Assembly (NCBI GenBank): GCA_032209605.1
Contig: JASFXZ010000004.1
Span: 36,614,401-36,678,400, forward strand
Source: Mactromeris polynyma
Lineage: Eukaryota; Mollusca; Bivalvia; Venerida; Mactridae
Direction: 5' to 3'
Length of the DNA stretch: 64,000 bases
The number at the start of each line of letters is the position of its first letter. Position 1 is the first letter of the stretch. Position numbers and translations under genes: made by a program. Of the stretch, positions 1 through 12,230 are shown one piece after another. Below the pieces are notes generated by a model. It did not search any database. It worked only from the letters and a program-made list of their open reading frames with translations, and was not told the origin of the DNA.

Positions 1-795
1 CTCCTGGCACTGTGATCAGGGTCAGTTTGCTTTGTTAGCTCTAACTTTTGTATTCATAAACATTACTATTTAAATGATCTTTTTTCCATAATTTCAAGTC
101 TTACCCTTAATTTTTTGTCTATGGCCTTGATTTAATTCATGATCTAAACTGGTAGAAGCTGAAATCCAGGTTATGTTTTATCCTACACATGACATTGCAT
201 AATGTTTTACAGGATGTTCATGGCTTTTTTGAGTATTTACATTAACACTGTCGTGTGGAGAAATAACAGATTTGTGTAAATAAAGACGTTTTTGAGAACA
301 TTTATGATTTTATCCAAAATCTTATGTAAACCCAAGTTATAGGTTATTTCAAATACCTTTAATACATACCTGAACATATTATGTATAATATAAATTTGTT
401 ACAATTATTGAATATATTCTTATTTTTTGTATACATGAAATTTGAATTGTTAAATATTTTGCACTTGTTTTTTTGTTTTTTTTCGCCTATCATAGGTTTC
501 TTCAAACATCTTTATTTCTGTTTTTAATTGTTTCTACTGTAAAAAATTATAATATACTTACATTAAAAATGCAACTTTTCACTTAGCCTTCATTTTGTTC
601 AAAGTGATGAGCGTGTTTTATTGTTACCAGTGTGTAAATCAGTCATCAAAATAAAATCAAGCCATGGCCCTAGTATTCCTATTTCATAATTGATTTAAGT
701 TTAGGAAATTATATTTGAGAAATATAATTATTTCTTTATAATGTCACCGTGCTGACACAGACAATTTATAGTTGTATTATTAATGGTAATGTAGT
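1..795. other. AT-rich non-coding stretch
   Basis: No open frame, splice-bounded exon or tandem repeat is visible here. The composition is strongly AT-rich with T and A runs, as in introns or intergenic DNA elsewhere in the window. Whether it is the 3' flank or an intron of a gene to the left cannot be told. Confidence 0.5.
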
Positions 796-1076
796 ATATC
801 AGGGTGGGTGTCACATGTGACTTTTTTGTTTACTACGCGGCACGAAAAGCTCAGGCGGCCGATCACAAAACAGAACGTATTTTGGCAGTTTTTGCTGGTT
901 AGAAATAGTTTTTAAAAGCCTAAAACCTGGTCATCCAAAATTCGGTTGCATCGATGCACATATCGACACATAGATCTCTATATATTTGCCGGAATGCGTG
1001 CCACAAAATTTAAGCGAGGCAAAATGTTTTCCATTTTTTTTGTGGCACACATTCCAGCAAATCTACACCCTGATAT
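796..1076. mobile_element. Small inverted-repeat element (MITE-like)
   Basis: The stretch starts ATATCAGGGTG (796-806) and ends CACCCTGATAT (1066-1076), its exact reverse complement. Inside, a second imperfect inverted pair (about 984-1008 against 1038-1064, built on TGCCGGAATG / CATTCCAGCA and GTGCCAC / GTGGCAC) makes the right half foldable. No transposase frame exists in 281 bp, so this would be a non-autonomous element. A 67-codon open frame overlapping it has no support as a gene. Confidence 0.55.
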
Positions 1077-1984
1077 GTTAATCATGTTTAATTTCAATTC
1101 AAATTTATGTAACAACCAATTTACAGGATTATATATACAAGACTTTTGAATAGACTCAATGTTGCAAGAAAATGTTCCTACATCACAATACCTAGGAACA
1201 CATGGTACTTTAAATTGTCTTATTTCTGTGATTATTCGATGGGTCAGTTTTAGTTATTTCAAAGGAAACATTATTTAGACAATAGGGTAAAATTAAGAAG
1301 CCAATAATGTAATCCAGTTTTCACAAATTTCTGATATTTTCAAAGTTCATTTTACTCAGAGTACACAGTATTAACAGTATAACAAATGTATATGTAAATG
1401 TATGTGATAAATAAAATTACTGTCAATGCCTCAAAATTATTTACTACAAATGTGTATAAACTGTCACATATAATACATATTATAGTAAATTAACCTTGGT
1501 GTTTAAATTAAGATTAGATTAAAGTTGACACTAATCTGTTTATAACAAAATTGTTTTTCATTATTACCTTGGTACACTATATCACCTGTATTTGATTGCC
1601 TATCACATTTAATGTGACACTTTTTATATGATACGAAGTAAAGTTTGATTATGGTGAAATGTATAGTATTAACTTGGTGATTAAAAGAATTTTGGGGAAA
1701 TTAATACCTTTGGTAGTCTTTATAATTGCAATAATAAGACAGAATTCTGTTATATGCATGCTTAATTTAATCCTGTTTGTGTACATACTGTGTTTAATCA
1801 AGCACATAATCTGATGTTCAGTGTAGCATCTAAAAGTGTGTACATATTGGTTTTTTTAATTGTTGATAATTAACTTTTTATAATTGCAAATTTAAGTAAT
1901 GAAGTATTTATGACGATGATTCCTTTTAATTAAATTTAGCTTTCAATTGATACAATACGGTATATAAAAATTGCTTTTGTTTCG
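1077..1984. other. AT-rich non-coding stretch
   Basis: Only short open frames and A/T-rich sequence are seen between the inverted-repeat element and the first tandem array. I see no feature in it. Confidence 0.45.
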
Positions 1985-3115
1985 TGATGATATTGTTGTT
2001 ACTGGCAATGATAATGATGTTGTTCTTGATGTTGTCTGTGATGTTATCATAATTGCTGTTGATGATGACAATGATGCTGCTGTCATAATTGCTGTTGATG
2101 ATGAAGATGATGTTGTTATTGTAATTACTGTTGATGATGATGTTGTTATTGTAATTGCTGTTGATGATGGTGTTGTTATTGTAATTGCTGTTGATGATGG
2201 TGTTGTTATTGTAATTGCTGTTGATGATGGTGTTGTTATTGTAATTACTGTTGATGATGGTGTTGTTATTGTAATTGCTGTTGATGATGGTGTTGTTATT
2301 GTAATTGCTGTTGATGATGGTGTTGTTATTGTAATTACTGTTGATGATGGTGTTGTTATTGTAATTGCTGTTGATGATGGTGTTGTTATTGTAATTGCTG
2401 TTGATGATGGTGTTGTTATTGTAATTGCTGTTGATGATGGTGTTGTTATTGTAATTGCTGTTGATGATGGTGTTGTTATTGTAATTGCTGTTGATGATGA
2501 CGATAATGTTGTTATTGTAATTGCTGTTGATGATGACGATGATGTTGTTATTGTAATTGCTGTTGATGATGACGATGATGTTGTTATTGTAATTGCTGTT
2601 GATGATGACGATAATGTTGTCTTAGTAATCGCTGTTGATGATGACGATGATGTTGTTATTGTAACTGCTGTTGATGATGACGATGATGTTGTTATTGTAA
2701 TTGCTGTTGATGATGACGATGATGTTGTTATTGTAACTGCTGTTGATGATGACGATGATGTTGTTATTGTAATTGCTGTTGATGATGATGATGGTGTTGT
2801 TATTGTAACTGCTGTTGATGATGATGAAGATGATGTTGTTGTAATTGCTGTTGATGTTGAAGATGATGATGTTATTGTAATTGCTGTTGATGATGACAAT
2901 GATGTTGTTATTGTAATTGCTGTTGATGTTGGTGATGATGTTGTTACTTGTATTGCTGTTGATGATGTTATCATTATTGCTGTTGATGTTGATGATGGTG
3001 TTGTTAATGTAATTGCTGTTGATGATGATGATGGTGTTGTTATTGTAATTGCTGTTGATGATGACGATGATGTTGTTATTTTATCTGCTGTTGATGATGA
3101 TGTTGTTATAATATG
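1985..3115. repeat. 30/36-bp minisatellite (GTTGATGATG... array)
   Basis: A tandem array built on a unit GTTGATGATGGTG followed by TTGTTATTGTAATTGCT (30 bp). From about 2,490 the unit expands to 36 bp by adding GAC/GAT triplets (GTTGATGATGACGATGATG). The edges are degenerate. Because both unit sizes are multiples of three, the array is open over 384 codons on + (acidic, VDDGVVIVIA-like decapeptides) and over 343 codons on - (Ser/Thr/Ile-rich). Neither strand offers a signal peptide, splice context or non-repetitive coding flank, so I read the open frames as a by-product of the repeat. Confidence 0.85.
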
Positions 3116-3125
3116 TGTTGCTTAG

Positions 3126-5413
3126 AAAGTTTGAGGTCATAATGATATTATTGATTGATATCTTATTTATTGTTTCTGCAGTTTTAATGGTTTGTATTTT
3201 CTTCAATTGAAATTTTCATAGCACTATAACACAAATTTATTCAAAACTTTTGTGCATATCTATAAAGTCTGCCTATTTTATTGACAATCTTATTGTAACT
3301 TAAATCATTTTCCCCAAAGATTATTTCAATATAAATGTATTCAAACTTTGTGATGTTCAATAAACTTATTCTGCAACCTTCTCCTCTGAAACTATATTAT
3401 ACAATTATCTCCCCTTATGTACAAGTATCAAGCAGTCAGTATCAATCTTCAATATGGAGATTGGATGTTAGATGGTTTAAATGATACTCTCTATGAAAGA
3501 GTATCACTCCTGTAAAGAATGTATAATTATATTGCCTGTATTCAAACTGACTCCATCTCTGATCAGAAATTCAGAAATTTAATTAACGGTGTAGACTGAC
3601 TGAAATAAAGATTGATTACAAATGTGATTTAGATCTACTAGAATTCAAACCATTACTTCATTATTTAACCTTCTATAGGGTGGGTTATGTTACCTGACCC
3701 TAGATCATTGCTGTAGGCCAGTAATTTGGTACTTACCGCAACATTTGTGAAACAATTTGAACATTTTGTATTATATTTCAACCTAACTGCCAACGTTTTG
3801 CAGCATATTTTCTTTCAGAAGCTAACGTAACTCAAACTGTTCAATAACACAAAGTTTTTCACAATTTATTAATTTTGATTATGATATAGTTGCATTCTGG
3901 GAAATATCATATACATGTTGATATAAGTAATGTAAAATGTTCATCAATTTTGAATCACCCCATATATGTGATTAATTGTATTTCTGTTCTTCTGGTCAAA
4001 ACTTGGACAATGTTTAAATCTTATATGATCTGATTAACTTGACCTCCAGAAAATGAATATTAATGAGTTGATACAAGGATAATTAACAGGACTCCATCGA
4101 TTCATCTATCTCTTACTTTAATTTTCTTCATTGACCCTCTTAAGCTCTCCACTCATAATTATTGGTATGCATAAATTAAGTTCATCCAGTTTGCTACAAT
4201 GTAGCTCAATTAGTTAATTGGTAAGTTATGCAATTAATCAGCTGTCGTCAATAATAGAATACATTATATAGGTGCAGTGTATGCAACATTTTGGTGCATA
4301 GCATACAGTTTATTGACATAGTATCATATTATTCTTGGGCTCAGATTTCAATTGAGCGGTGTATTGTACATTTTACTGTGACATGGAATAATATTTTATT
4401 GACGGCGGCCTTCAGGCCGTCGTCTATTTGAATAATTTTTAATCTAGGTACATGGAGTTGCATAATCGAAATGGGAGAAGCCATTGGTATTATGCTTTTT
4501 TAAATTGTTCTTACAAAACGTGATTCTAATTATACAGATAAAAAAAGTGTACTAATTGATAATAAAAAAATGTCAAAATATTTAAAATGTATTTTTACCG
4601 TTAATAAAAAGCTTTAAAAAATGTTTTACGTATGCTTATAAGAATTTACAACAGCTAGTCACGAAAACGGTTAGGCATCGTGTATTACATAGCTTCGTTT
4701 CACAACTACGCTCAATTCATCATCAAAGTTCAGGAAATGGTTCCTAATGCTGTGCACGCAAATTGAAATTGTACTTATAAAAAAGCAAATTGTTAAACAA
4801 AAAATGTTAATCCATATTAATAAGTTCATGAATGCAGTTTATAATGTACAAATATAAATACAGTGACCAAACTATGCAATATACATTGCCTTAACTTGAC
4901 CCATATAAGTTATGTACTGATGGTAATATGTAAACAAAATTCAGCCAATGAAAATTGTCGTTGAAAACGTCATAGCATTTGTTGTTCAAATAACGCATTG
5001 GCAGTAAAACGGATTCAGTACATTCGAGATCAAATGCTGATGGTTGAACTGAACTTTTAATTACGTTGTTTTGACATTTTTAGTGGATATTTTTCCCTTT
5101 TGATATCCCAATAGTTCTTTTAGATCTGTAAAACTAGAAGTTATAATCATGTATATTTTTAGATCCGTTTCGTTCTATCTACGTTTCGTGTAATCGTTTT
5201 TTTTCTTCGTTTCGTGTAAATCGATGCACCAGCATTTTCCCGCGAAACATTATCACCGACCAATGGAAAAAGTCTATTTAATCAAAATAATAAATCTTCA
5301 ATATCATGCTTCCTAAAACTTGTGCCGCCGTTTTGATGCTTTGCATCAAAATTAGTCTTGTTGATTCATTGTATTATACTGGTAAAATGAAAACTTTTCA
5401 GCAGCATTTTATA
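3126..5413. other. Non-coding stretch, no gene seen
   Basis: AT-rich DNA without exon-like open frames. It contains a short GC-rich near-palindrome (about 4,403-4,426, GACGGCGGCCTT / CAGGCCGTCGTC) in otherwise AT-rich sequence, of unknown meaning. Confidence 0.45.
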
Positions 5414-5594
5414 TACATTAAAACCTCACTTAAAGACCACCACAATGATAAGACCTCGAAATTAAGAACACCATTTTCAAGTCCATTTTCACTGCTTTGG
5501 TCTTTATTTAACCTCAATATTAAGACCACCTTGATAAGAAGACCATTTTTCAAAAGGGTTCAAAGGGTGGTCTTACTATTGAGGTTTTACTGTA
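5414..5594. mobile_element. Dispersed TIR element, family A (pogo-like ends), copy 1
   Basis: The ends are TACATTAAAACCTCACTT and GAGGTTTTACTGTA, inverted and TA-bounded. The interior carries the family hallmarks: AAGACCACC boxes, AAGTCCATTTTCACTG and GGTGGTCTTA. At about 182 bp it is too short to encode a transposase. Ends of the CAGTAAAACCTC type with TA target sites recall pogo/Tigger (Tc1-mariner superfamily) elements; that classification is from general knowledge. A 102-codon open frame crossing it is incidental. Confidence 0.7.
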
Positions 5595-5898
5595 CAAATT
5601 GCACCAGTACATAGCAGACAGTAGCACTGGTATCCAAATTTCAGGATTCATTCTGCATAATTTATGAGTGCTCTGTAAAGACTGGATACTGCATCAAGAA
5701 GACGCACTGTATAGTGGAGGATTAAATGTGCTCAACTATACTTAAAGCCATTAAAAACGCAACCAAAAACATAACATAAAGAAGAAACAATTCTGTATTA
5801 ATTCACTAACATAATTTCCTAAACTTATTCAATCATGAAATATGAATTTTTGGTTTATATTTCTATACCTTTTGAACAATAGATAGTTCAAACATTTA

Positions 5899-6192
5899 CA
5901 ATATTTACCTCCCTTGTTCTGAGTTGTCGGCCATATTGATAGGCAAATTTCCTTAAAGTTTATAGGGAATATAATGTAAACGATGATAAAATAATCAGAT
6001 ATATAAATGATAACTTATTCATTATGCTCATGTGGGCAGTTGGCTCAGTAAGTAAAAGAAAATGTGGTTGCCACATGCAATTTCTCTTGGTATTTTCTCA
6101 ATTATCACATATTTAGGAATTATTCTTATAAGGGCTCATCCGTTTTGCCTATCGAAATGGCTGCCTAATCAGAACAAGGGAGGTAAATATTG
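5899..6192. mobile_element. MITE with TACCTCCCTTGTTCTGA inverted ends
   Basis: The left end CAATATTTACCTCCCTTG (from 5,899) is matched as reverse complement by CAAGGGAGGTAAATATTG (to 6,192). The similarity continues inward for about 45 bp (GGCCATnTTGATAGGCAAA against TTTGCCTATCGAAATGGC). The element is 294 bp with no coding capacity. Confidence 0.7.
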
Positions 6193-6300
6193 TTATTTCA
6201 CTTATTATGACAAAGGGATCTGATATGATGTACATGATTTTGACAGGTTTGCATTGAAGTTTCGATAGTTCAATTCCTTTGAATAAGTGGTAAAGCTTAC

Positions 6301-6482
6301 TACAGTAAAACCTCACTTAAAGACCACCTCCATAATAATACCACCCCACTATTAAGAACACAATTTTCAAGTCCATTTTCACTGTTTTGCTCTTTATTCA
6401 ACCTCAATATTAAGACCACCTCAATAAGAAGACCAGATCCCAAATGTCCCAAGGGTGGTCTTATTATTGAGGTTTTACTGTA
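6301..6482. mobile_element. Dispersed TIR element, family A, copy 2 (near-complete)
   Basis: Starts TACAGTAAAACCTCACTT and ends TGAGGTTTTACTGTA, with internal AAGACCACCTC boxes and AAGTCCATTTTCACTG. It is 182 bp, the same length as the other full copies at 40,251-40,433 and 59,521-59,702, and is the cleanest reference copy in the window. Confidence 0.75.
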
Positions 6483-7640
6483 TAATCAAAGTCAACAGAA
6501 TACAATGTAGAATCCATGTTAAGTAGTACTGGCAGGTTTGTACTTTTGACGAGAATATAATCTAAATTTATGATAAACACAAACCTTTATACATGGACCC
6601 AATGCTGATGGTCATGTTTAAGTCCAAAAGTTGACACAGTTGAGTTTTAGTTGAATTAATCTGCCACTGGCTGTTTAAGACCTCTTTACGATTGGCTGAT
6701 TTAAAGCTGGGTGATTTTTGATGGTATTTCAAGGCCCACCATTACAGTGTTCTTGAAGTGAGAGTTAAATATTTATCAGACTTTCTTTGAAAAGTTATTT
6801 TGTATTAAGTCTTTCGAGAAGTTTGTATTGTTTTCAATGGATTCAAACATTATCCGTGAAGTTTCAAGTTTTATTGATAGTTTGAGAATTGATTGTTTCA
6901 AAACTTAACTTGTAAGAATATAAACAAAGTTAGCTGAGTTGAACAACAAATGCATGAATAACAGATTTCCTAAGTAAAGAAGAAATAAACAAACTTACGT
7001 TATCCATCCGGCTAAAAGTGTTTTGCCTATTATCCAACTGTATTTTGTAAACGATGTGATGAAATTTGAATTTTCTATTTTTCACCGTTATATCTATTGA
7101 AGCATCTAAAATCATGGCCATGGGTAAGTAATTTGATGAGCTATTTTATGCTAAATTGAAAATTATACGGTAAATTTGATAGGCACATAATAGATTGACG
7201 CTGCAGTTAATTTTAGGGATGTATATTATAACGGGTGTTTTTGAAGTTGAGCGTGGGTTTATGGCGGTTCATTCAGATAGTTTTTCGGGATAACAGGTTT
7301 TCCGTGACATTTAATAGCTGTTAGTTTCATAAAGCTTTGATTGCCGTGGACAAAGGCGTATATTTAAAACTTGTTTTCAAAAATATTGAAATGAGGGAAA
7401 TTTAAAGTTGAGAATCGGTAGTTATATTATATATTTACATGTTTGTGTATGTGCTAATATTTATTTTGTTTTATATATTGTTATTGTTTGATTTATTCAT
7501 TTTTGATTACATTTAAGGTTATACCTTATATGATTATGTAGACCAATTTATTTAACTTTTTACAATGAAAACATACTTATTTGAATTATGGTCAAGACTG
7601 CTTGCTGGACAAAAAATGGCGGTGTATTATGTGGAGGTGT
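6483..7640. other. Non-coding stretch, no gene seen
   Basis: AT-rich sequence with only short scattered open frames (the longest, minus strand 6,930-7,121, has no recognisable motif). I see no exon signature or repeat. Confidence 0.4.
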
Positions 7641-7725
7641 GGTCACGGCCTTCCTGAGGCTCGACCCAACAACTTCCAATTTGAAGAGCAGCTGACACCT
7701 TATCCACTATAACACTGCTCCCTTT
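7641..7725 (-). mobile_element. tRNA-derived SINE head (possible)
   Basis: On the minus strand, ATAGTGGATAAGGTGTCAGC (7,691-7,710) fits a Pol III A box, and GTTGGGTCGAGCCTC (7,656-7,670) resembles a B box at tRNA-like spacing. The anticodon-arm region between them does not fold as a normal tRNA, so a SINE head rather than a tRNA gene is more likely. The 3' body could not be delimited. Confidence 0.45.
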
Positions 7726-8124
7726 TTATTCTACCCCTACCATGCAATGAATGGCGAAGGGGCATAAAGTGTAACCTCTGTCCGTCCATCCATGTGAAAA
7801 ATTGCTTTCCTATCTACAACTCTTGAAGGGCTGGATTGATTCAATTCATATTAGGCACATAAGCAAAGGATGATAAAATACCGGTCAAGTTTGATACTGT
7901 CAACAATCCACCAAACGTGTACATTCATGGCCCTTTTTTGACTTAAAGAATTTATTTCCAATCAATAAGGCTTAAAAGAGTGGATTGATTCAATTCATGT
8001 ATCCTTTAAAAACAGAATAATCGCATTCTACTTAAAAGCCAATTGCGGGTGCATCCATGGACAAATGGACAAATCTAGTTGTAAACTCTAATATATTGTA
8101 GGAATTTAATTTATATTTGGAAGA
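7726..8124. other. Left flank of the large satellite
   Basis: Non-coding sequence between the possible SINE head and the first satellite unit. It contains a locally repeated phrase (GGATTGATTCAATTCAT at about 7,833 and 7,983), which hints at an older dispersed or duplicated repeat. Confidence 0.35.
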
Positions 8125-11100
8125 TTGTCTGGTTTGTTTCCTGGGAGAAACATGCTGGTGTTTAACATGGAGTATATAGCTGGTTTGTTTCCTGGAAGAA
8201 GCATGTTGGTGTTTTACATGGAGTATTAGATGGTTTGTTTCCTGGGAGAAACATGCTGGTGTTTAACATGGAGTATAGATGGTTTGGTTCCTGGGAGAAA
8301 CATGCTGGTGTTTTACATGTAGTATATATGGTTTGTTTCCTGGGAGAAACATGCTGGTGTTTTACATGGAGTATAGATGGTTTGTTTCCTGGTAGAAACA
8401 TGTTGGTGTTTTACATGGAGTATTAGATGGTTTGTTTCCTGGGAGAAACATGCTGGTGTTTTACATGTAGTATAGATGGTTTGTTTCCTGGGAGAAACAT
8501 GCTGGTGTTTTACATGGAGTATAGATGGTTTGTTTCCTGGGAGAAACATGCTGGTGTTTTACATGGAGTATTAGATGGTTTGTTTCCTGGGAGAAACATG
8601 CTGGTGTTTTACATGTAGTATAGATGGTTTGTTTCCTGGGAGAAACATGCTGGTGTTTTACATGGAGTATAGATGGTTTGTTTCCTGGGAGAAACATGCT
8701 GGTGTTTTACATGGAGTATAGATGGTTTGTTTCCTGGGAGAAACATGCTGGTGTTTTACATGGAGTATAGATGGTTTGGTTCCTGGGAGAAACATGCTGG
8801 TGTTTTACATGGAGTATAGATGGTTTGGTTCCTGGGAGAAACATGCTGGTGTTTTACATGGAGTATAGATGGTTTGGTTCCTGGGAGAAACATGCTGGTG
8901 TTTTACATGGAGTATAGATGGTTTGTTTCCTGGGAGAAACATGCTGGTGTTTTACATGGAGTATAGATGGTTTGTTTCCTGGGAGAAACATGCTGGTGTT
9001 TTACATGGAGTATTAGATGGTTTGTTTCCTGGGAGAAACATGCTGGTGTTTTACATGCAGTATAGATGGTTTGTTTCCTGGGAGAAACATGTTGGTGTTT
9101 TACATGGAGTATTAGATGGTTTGTTTCCTGGTAGAAACATGTTGGTGTTTTACATGTAGTATAGATGGTTTGTTTCCTGGGAGAAACATGCTGGTGTTTT
9201 ACATGGAGTATAGATGGTTTGTTTCCTGGGAGAAGCATGTTGGTGTTTTACATGGAGTATTAGATGGTTTGTTTCCTGGGAGAAACATGCTGGTGTTTTA
9301 CATGGAGTATTAGATGGTTTGTTTCCTGGGAGAAACATGCTGGTGTTTAACATGGAGTATAGATGGTTTGGTTCCTGGGAGAAACATGCTGGTGTTTTAC
9401 ATGTAGTATATATGGTTTGTTTCCTGGGAGAAACATGCTGGTGTTTTACATGGAGTATAGATGGTTTGTTTCCTGGTAGAAACATGTTGGTGTTTTACAT
9501 GTAGTATTAGATGGTTTGTTTCCTGGGAGAAACATGCTGGTGTTTAACATGGAGTATTAGATGGTTTGGTTCCTGGGAGAAACATGTTGGTGTTTTACAT
9601 GGAGTATTAGATGGTTTGTTTCCTGGGAGAAACATGCTGGTGTTTTACATGGAGTATTAGATGGTTTGGTTCCTGGGAGAAACATGCTGGTGTTTTACAT
9701 GGAGTATTACATGGTTTGGTTCCTGGGAGAAACATGCTGGTGTTTTACATGGAGTATAGATGGTTTGTTTCCTGGGAGAAACATGCTGGTGTTTTACATG
9801 GAGTATAGATGGTTTGGTTCCTGGGAGAAACATGTTGGTGTTTTACATGGAGTATAGATGGTTTGTTTCCTGGGAGAAACATGCTGGTGTTTTACTTGGA
9901 GTATTAGATGGTTTGTTTCCTGGGAGAAACATGCTGGTGTTTTACATGGAGTATTAGATGGTTTGTTTCCTGGGAGAAACATGCTGGTGTTTTACATGGC
10001 GTATGGATGGTTTGGTTCCTGGGAGAAACATGCTGTTGTTTTACATGGAGTATTAGATGGTTTGTTTCCTGGGAGAAACATGCTGGTGTTTTACATGGAG
10101 TATTAGATGGTTTGTTTCCTGGGAGAAACATGCTGGTGTTTTACATGGAGTATTAGATGGTTTGTTTCCTGGGAGAAACATGCTGGTGTTTTACATGTAG
10201 TATTAGATGGTTTGTTTCCTGGGAGAAACATGTTGGTGTTTTACATGGAGTATAGATGGTTTGGTTCCTGGGAGAAACATGCTGGTGTTTTACATGGAGT
10301 ATAGATGGTTTGGTTCCTGGGAGAAACATGCTGGTGTTTTACATGAAGTATAGATGGTTTGTTTCCTGGGAGAAACATGTTGGTGTTTTACATGGAGTAT
10401 TAGATGGTTTGGTTCCTGGGAGAAACATGTTGGTGTTTTACATGAAGTATAGATGGTTTGTTTCCTGGGAGAAACATGCTGGTGTTTTACATGGAGTATA
10501 GATGGTTTGGTTCCTGGGAGAAACATGCTGGTGTTTTACATGGAGTATAGATGGTTTGGTTCCTGGGAGAAACATGCTGGTGTTTTACATGGAGTATAGA
10601 TGGTTTGGTTCCTGGGAGAAACATGCTGGTGTTTTACATGGAGTATAGATGGTTTGGTTCCTGGGATAAACATGCTGGTGTTTTACATGGAGTATAGATG
10701 GTTTGTTTCCTGGGAGAAACATGCTGGTGTTTTACATGGAGTATTAGATGGTTTGTTTCCTGGGAGAAACATGCTGGTGTTTTACATGGAGTATAGATGG
10801 TTTGGTTCCTGGTAGAAACATGTTGGTGTTTTACATGGAGTATAGATGGTTTGGTTCCTGGGAGAAACATGCTGGTGTTTTACATGGAGTATAGATGGTT
10901 TGGTTCCTGGTAGAAACATGCTGGTGTTTTACATGGAGTATAGATGGTTTGGTTCCTGGGAGAAACATGCTGGTGTTTTACATGGAGTATTAGATGGTTT
11001 GGTTCCTGGTAGAAACATGCTGGTGTTTTACATGGAGTATAGATGGTTTGGTTCCTGGTAGAAACATGTTGGTGTTTTACATGGAGTATAGATGGTTTGG

Positions 11101-11629
11101 TTCCTGGGAGAAACATGCTGGTGTTTTACATGGAGTATTAGATGGTTTGGTTCCTGGTAGAAACATGTTGGTGTTTTACATGGAGTATAGATGGTTTGGT
11201 TCCTGGGAGAAACATGCTGGTGTTTTACATGGAGTATAGATGGTTTGGTTCCTGGGAGAAACATGCTGGTGTTTAACATGGAGTATAGATGGTTTGGTTC
11301 CTGGGAGAAACATGCTGGTGTTTTACATGGAGTATAGATGGTTTGGTTCCTGGGAGAAACATGCTGGTGTTTAACATGGAGTATATAGCTGGTTTGTTTC
11401 CTGGAAGAAGTATGTTGGTGTTTTACATGGAGTATTAGATGGTTTGTTTCCTGGGAGAAACATGCTGGTGTTTAACATGGAGTATAGATGGTTTGGTTCC
11501 TGGGAGAAACATGCTGGTGTTTTACATGGAGTATTAGATGGTTTGTTTCCTGGGAGAAACATGCTGGTGTTTTACATGGAGTATAGATGGTTTGGTTCCT
11601 GGGAGAAACATGCTGGTGTTTTACATGGA

Positions 11630-12230
11630 GTATAGATGGTTTGTTTCCTGGGAGAAACATATGATGGTGTTTTACATGGAGTATTAGATGGTTTGGTTCC
11701 TGGGAGAAACATGCTGGTGTTTTACATGGAGTATAGATGGTTTGGTTCCTGGGAGAAACATGCTGGTGTTTAACATGGAGTATAGATGGTTTGGTTCCTG
11801 GGAGAAACATGCTGGTGTTTTACATGGAGTATAGATGGTTTGTTTCCTGGGAGAAACATATGATGGTGTTTTACATGGAGTATTAGATGGTTTGGTTCCT
11901 GGGAGAAACATGCTGGTGTTTTACATGGAGTATAGATGGTTTGGTTCCTGGGAGAAACATGCTGGTGTTTAACATGGAGTATAGATGGTTTGGTTCCTGG
12001 GAGAAACATGCTGGTGTTTTACATGGAGTATAGATGGTTTGTTTCCTGGGAGAAACATATGATGGTGTTTTACATGGAGTATTAGATGGTTTGGTTCCTG
12101 GGAGAAACATGCTGGTGTTTTACATGGAGTATAGATGGTTTGGTTCCTGGGAGAAACATGCTGGTGTTTAACATGGAGTATAGATGGTTTGGTTCCTGGG
12201 AGAAACATGCTGGTGTTTTACATGGAGTAT
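11630..12230. repeat. 199-bp higher-order repeat inside the satellite
   Basis: Three successive four-unit blocks, each marked by the diagnostic unit ACATATGATGG followed by a 50-bp unit, then a GTTTAAC unit. The diagnostic word falls at about 11,656, 11,855 and 12,054, that is, every 199 bp. A fourth mark occurs at 13,436 because of the larger duplication. This is classical higher-order repeat organisation produced by unequal exchange. Confidence 0.8.

Noticed and set aside
1943..3125. 384- and 343-codon frames on opposite strands
   Set aside because: Both come from a repeat whose unit is a multiple of three.
4403..4426. GC-rich hairpin followed by T-rich DNA, resembling a bacterial terminator
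   Set aside because: Intrinsic terminators are not expected here; the stem has a mismatch and no gene precedes it.
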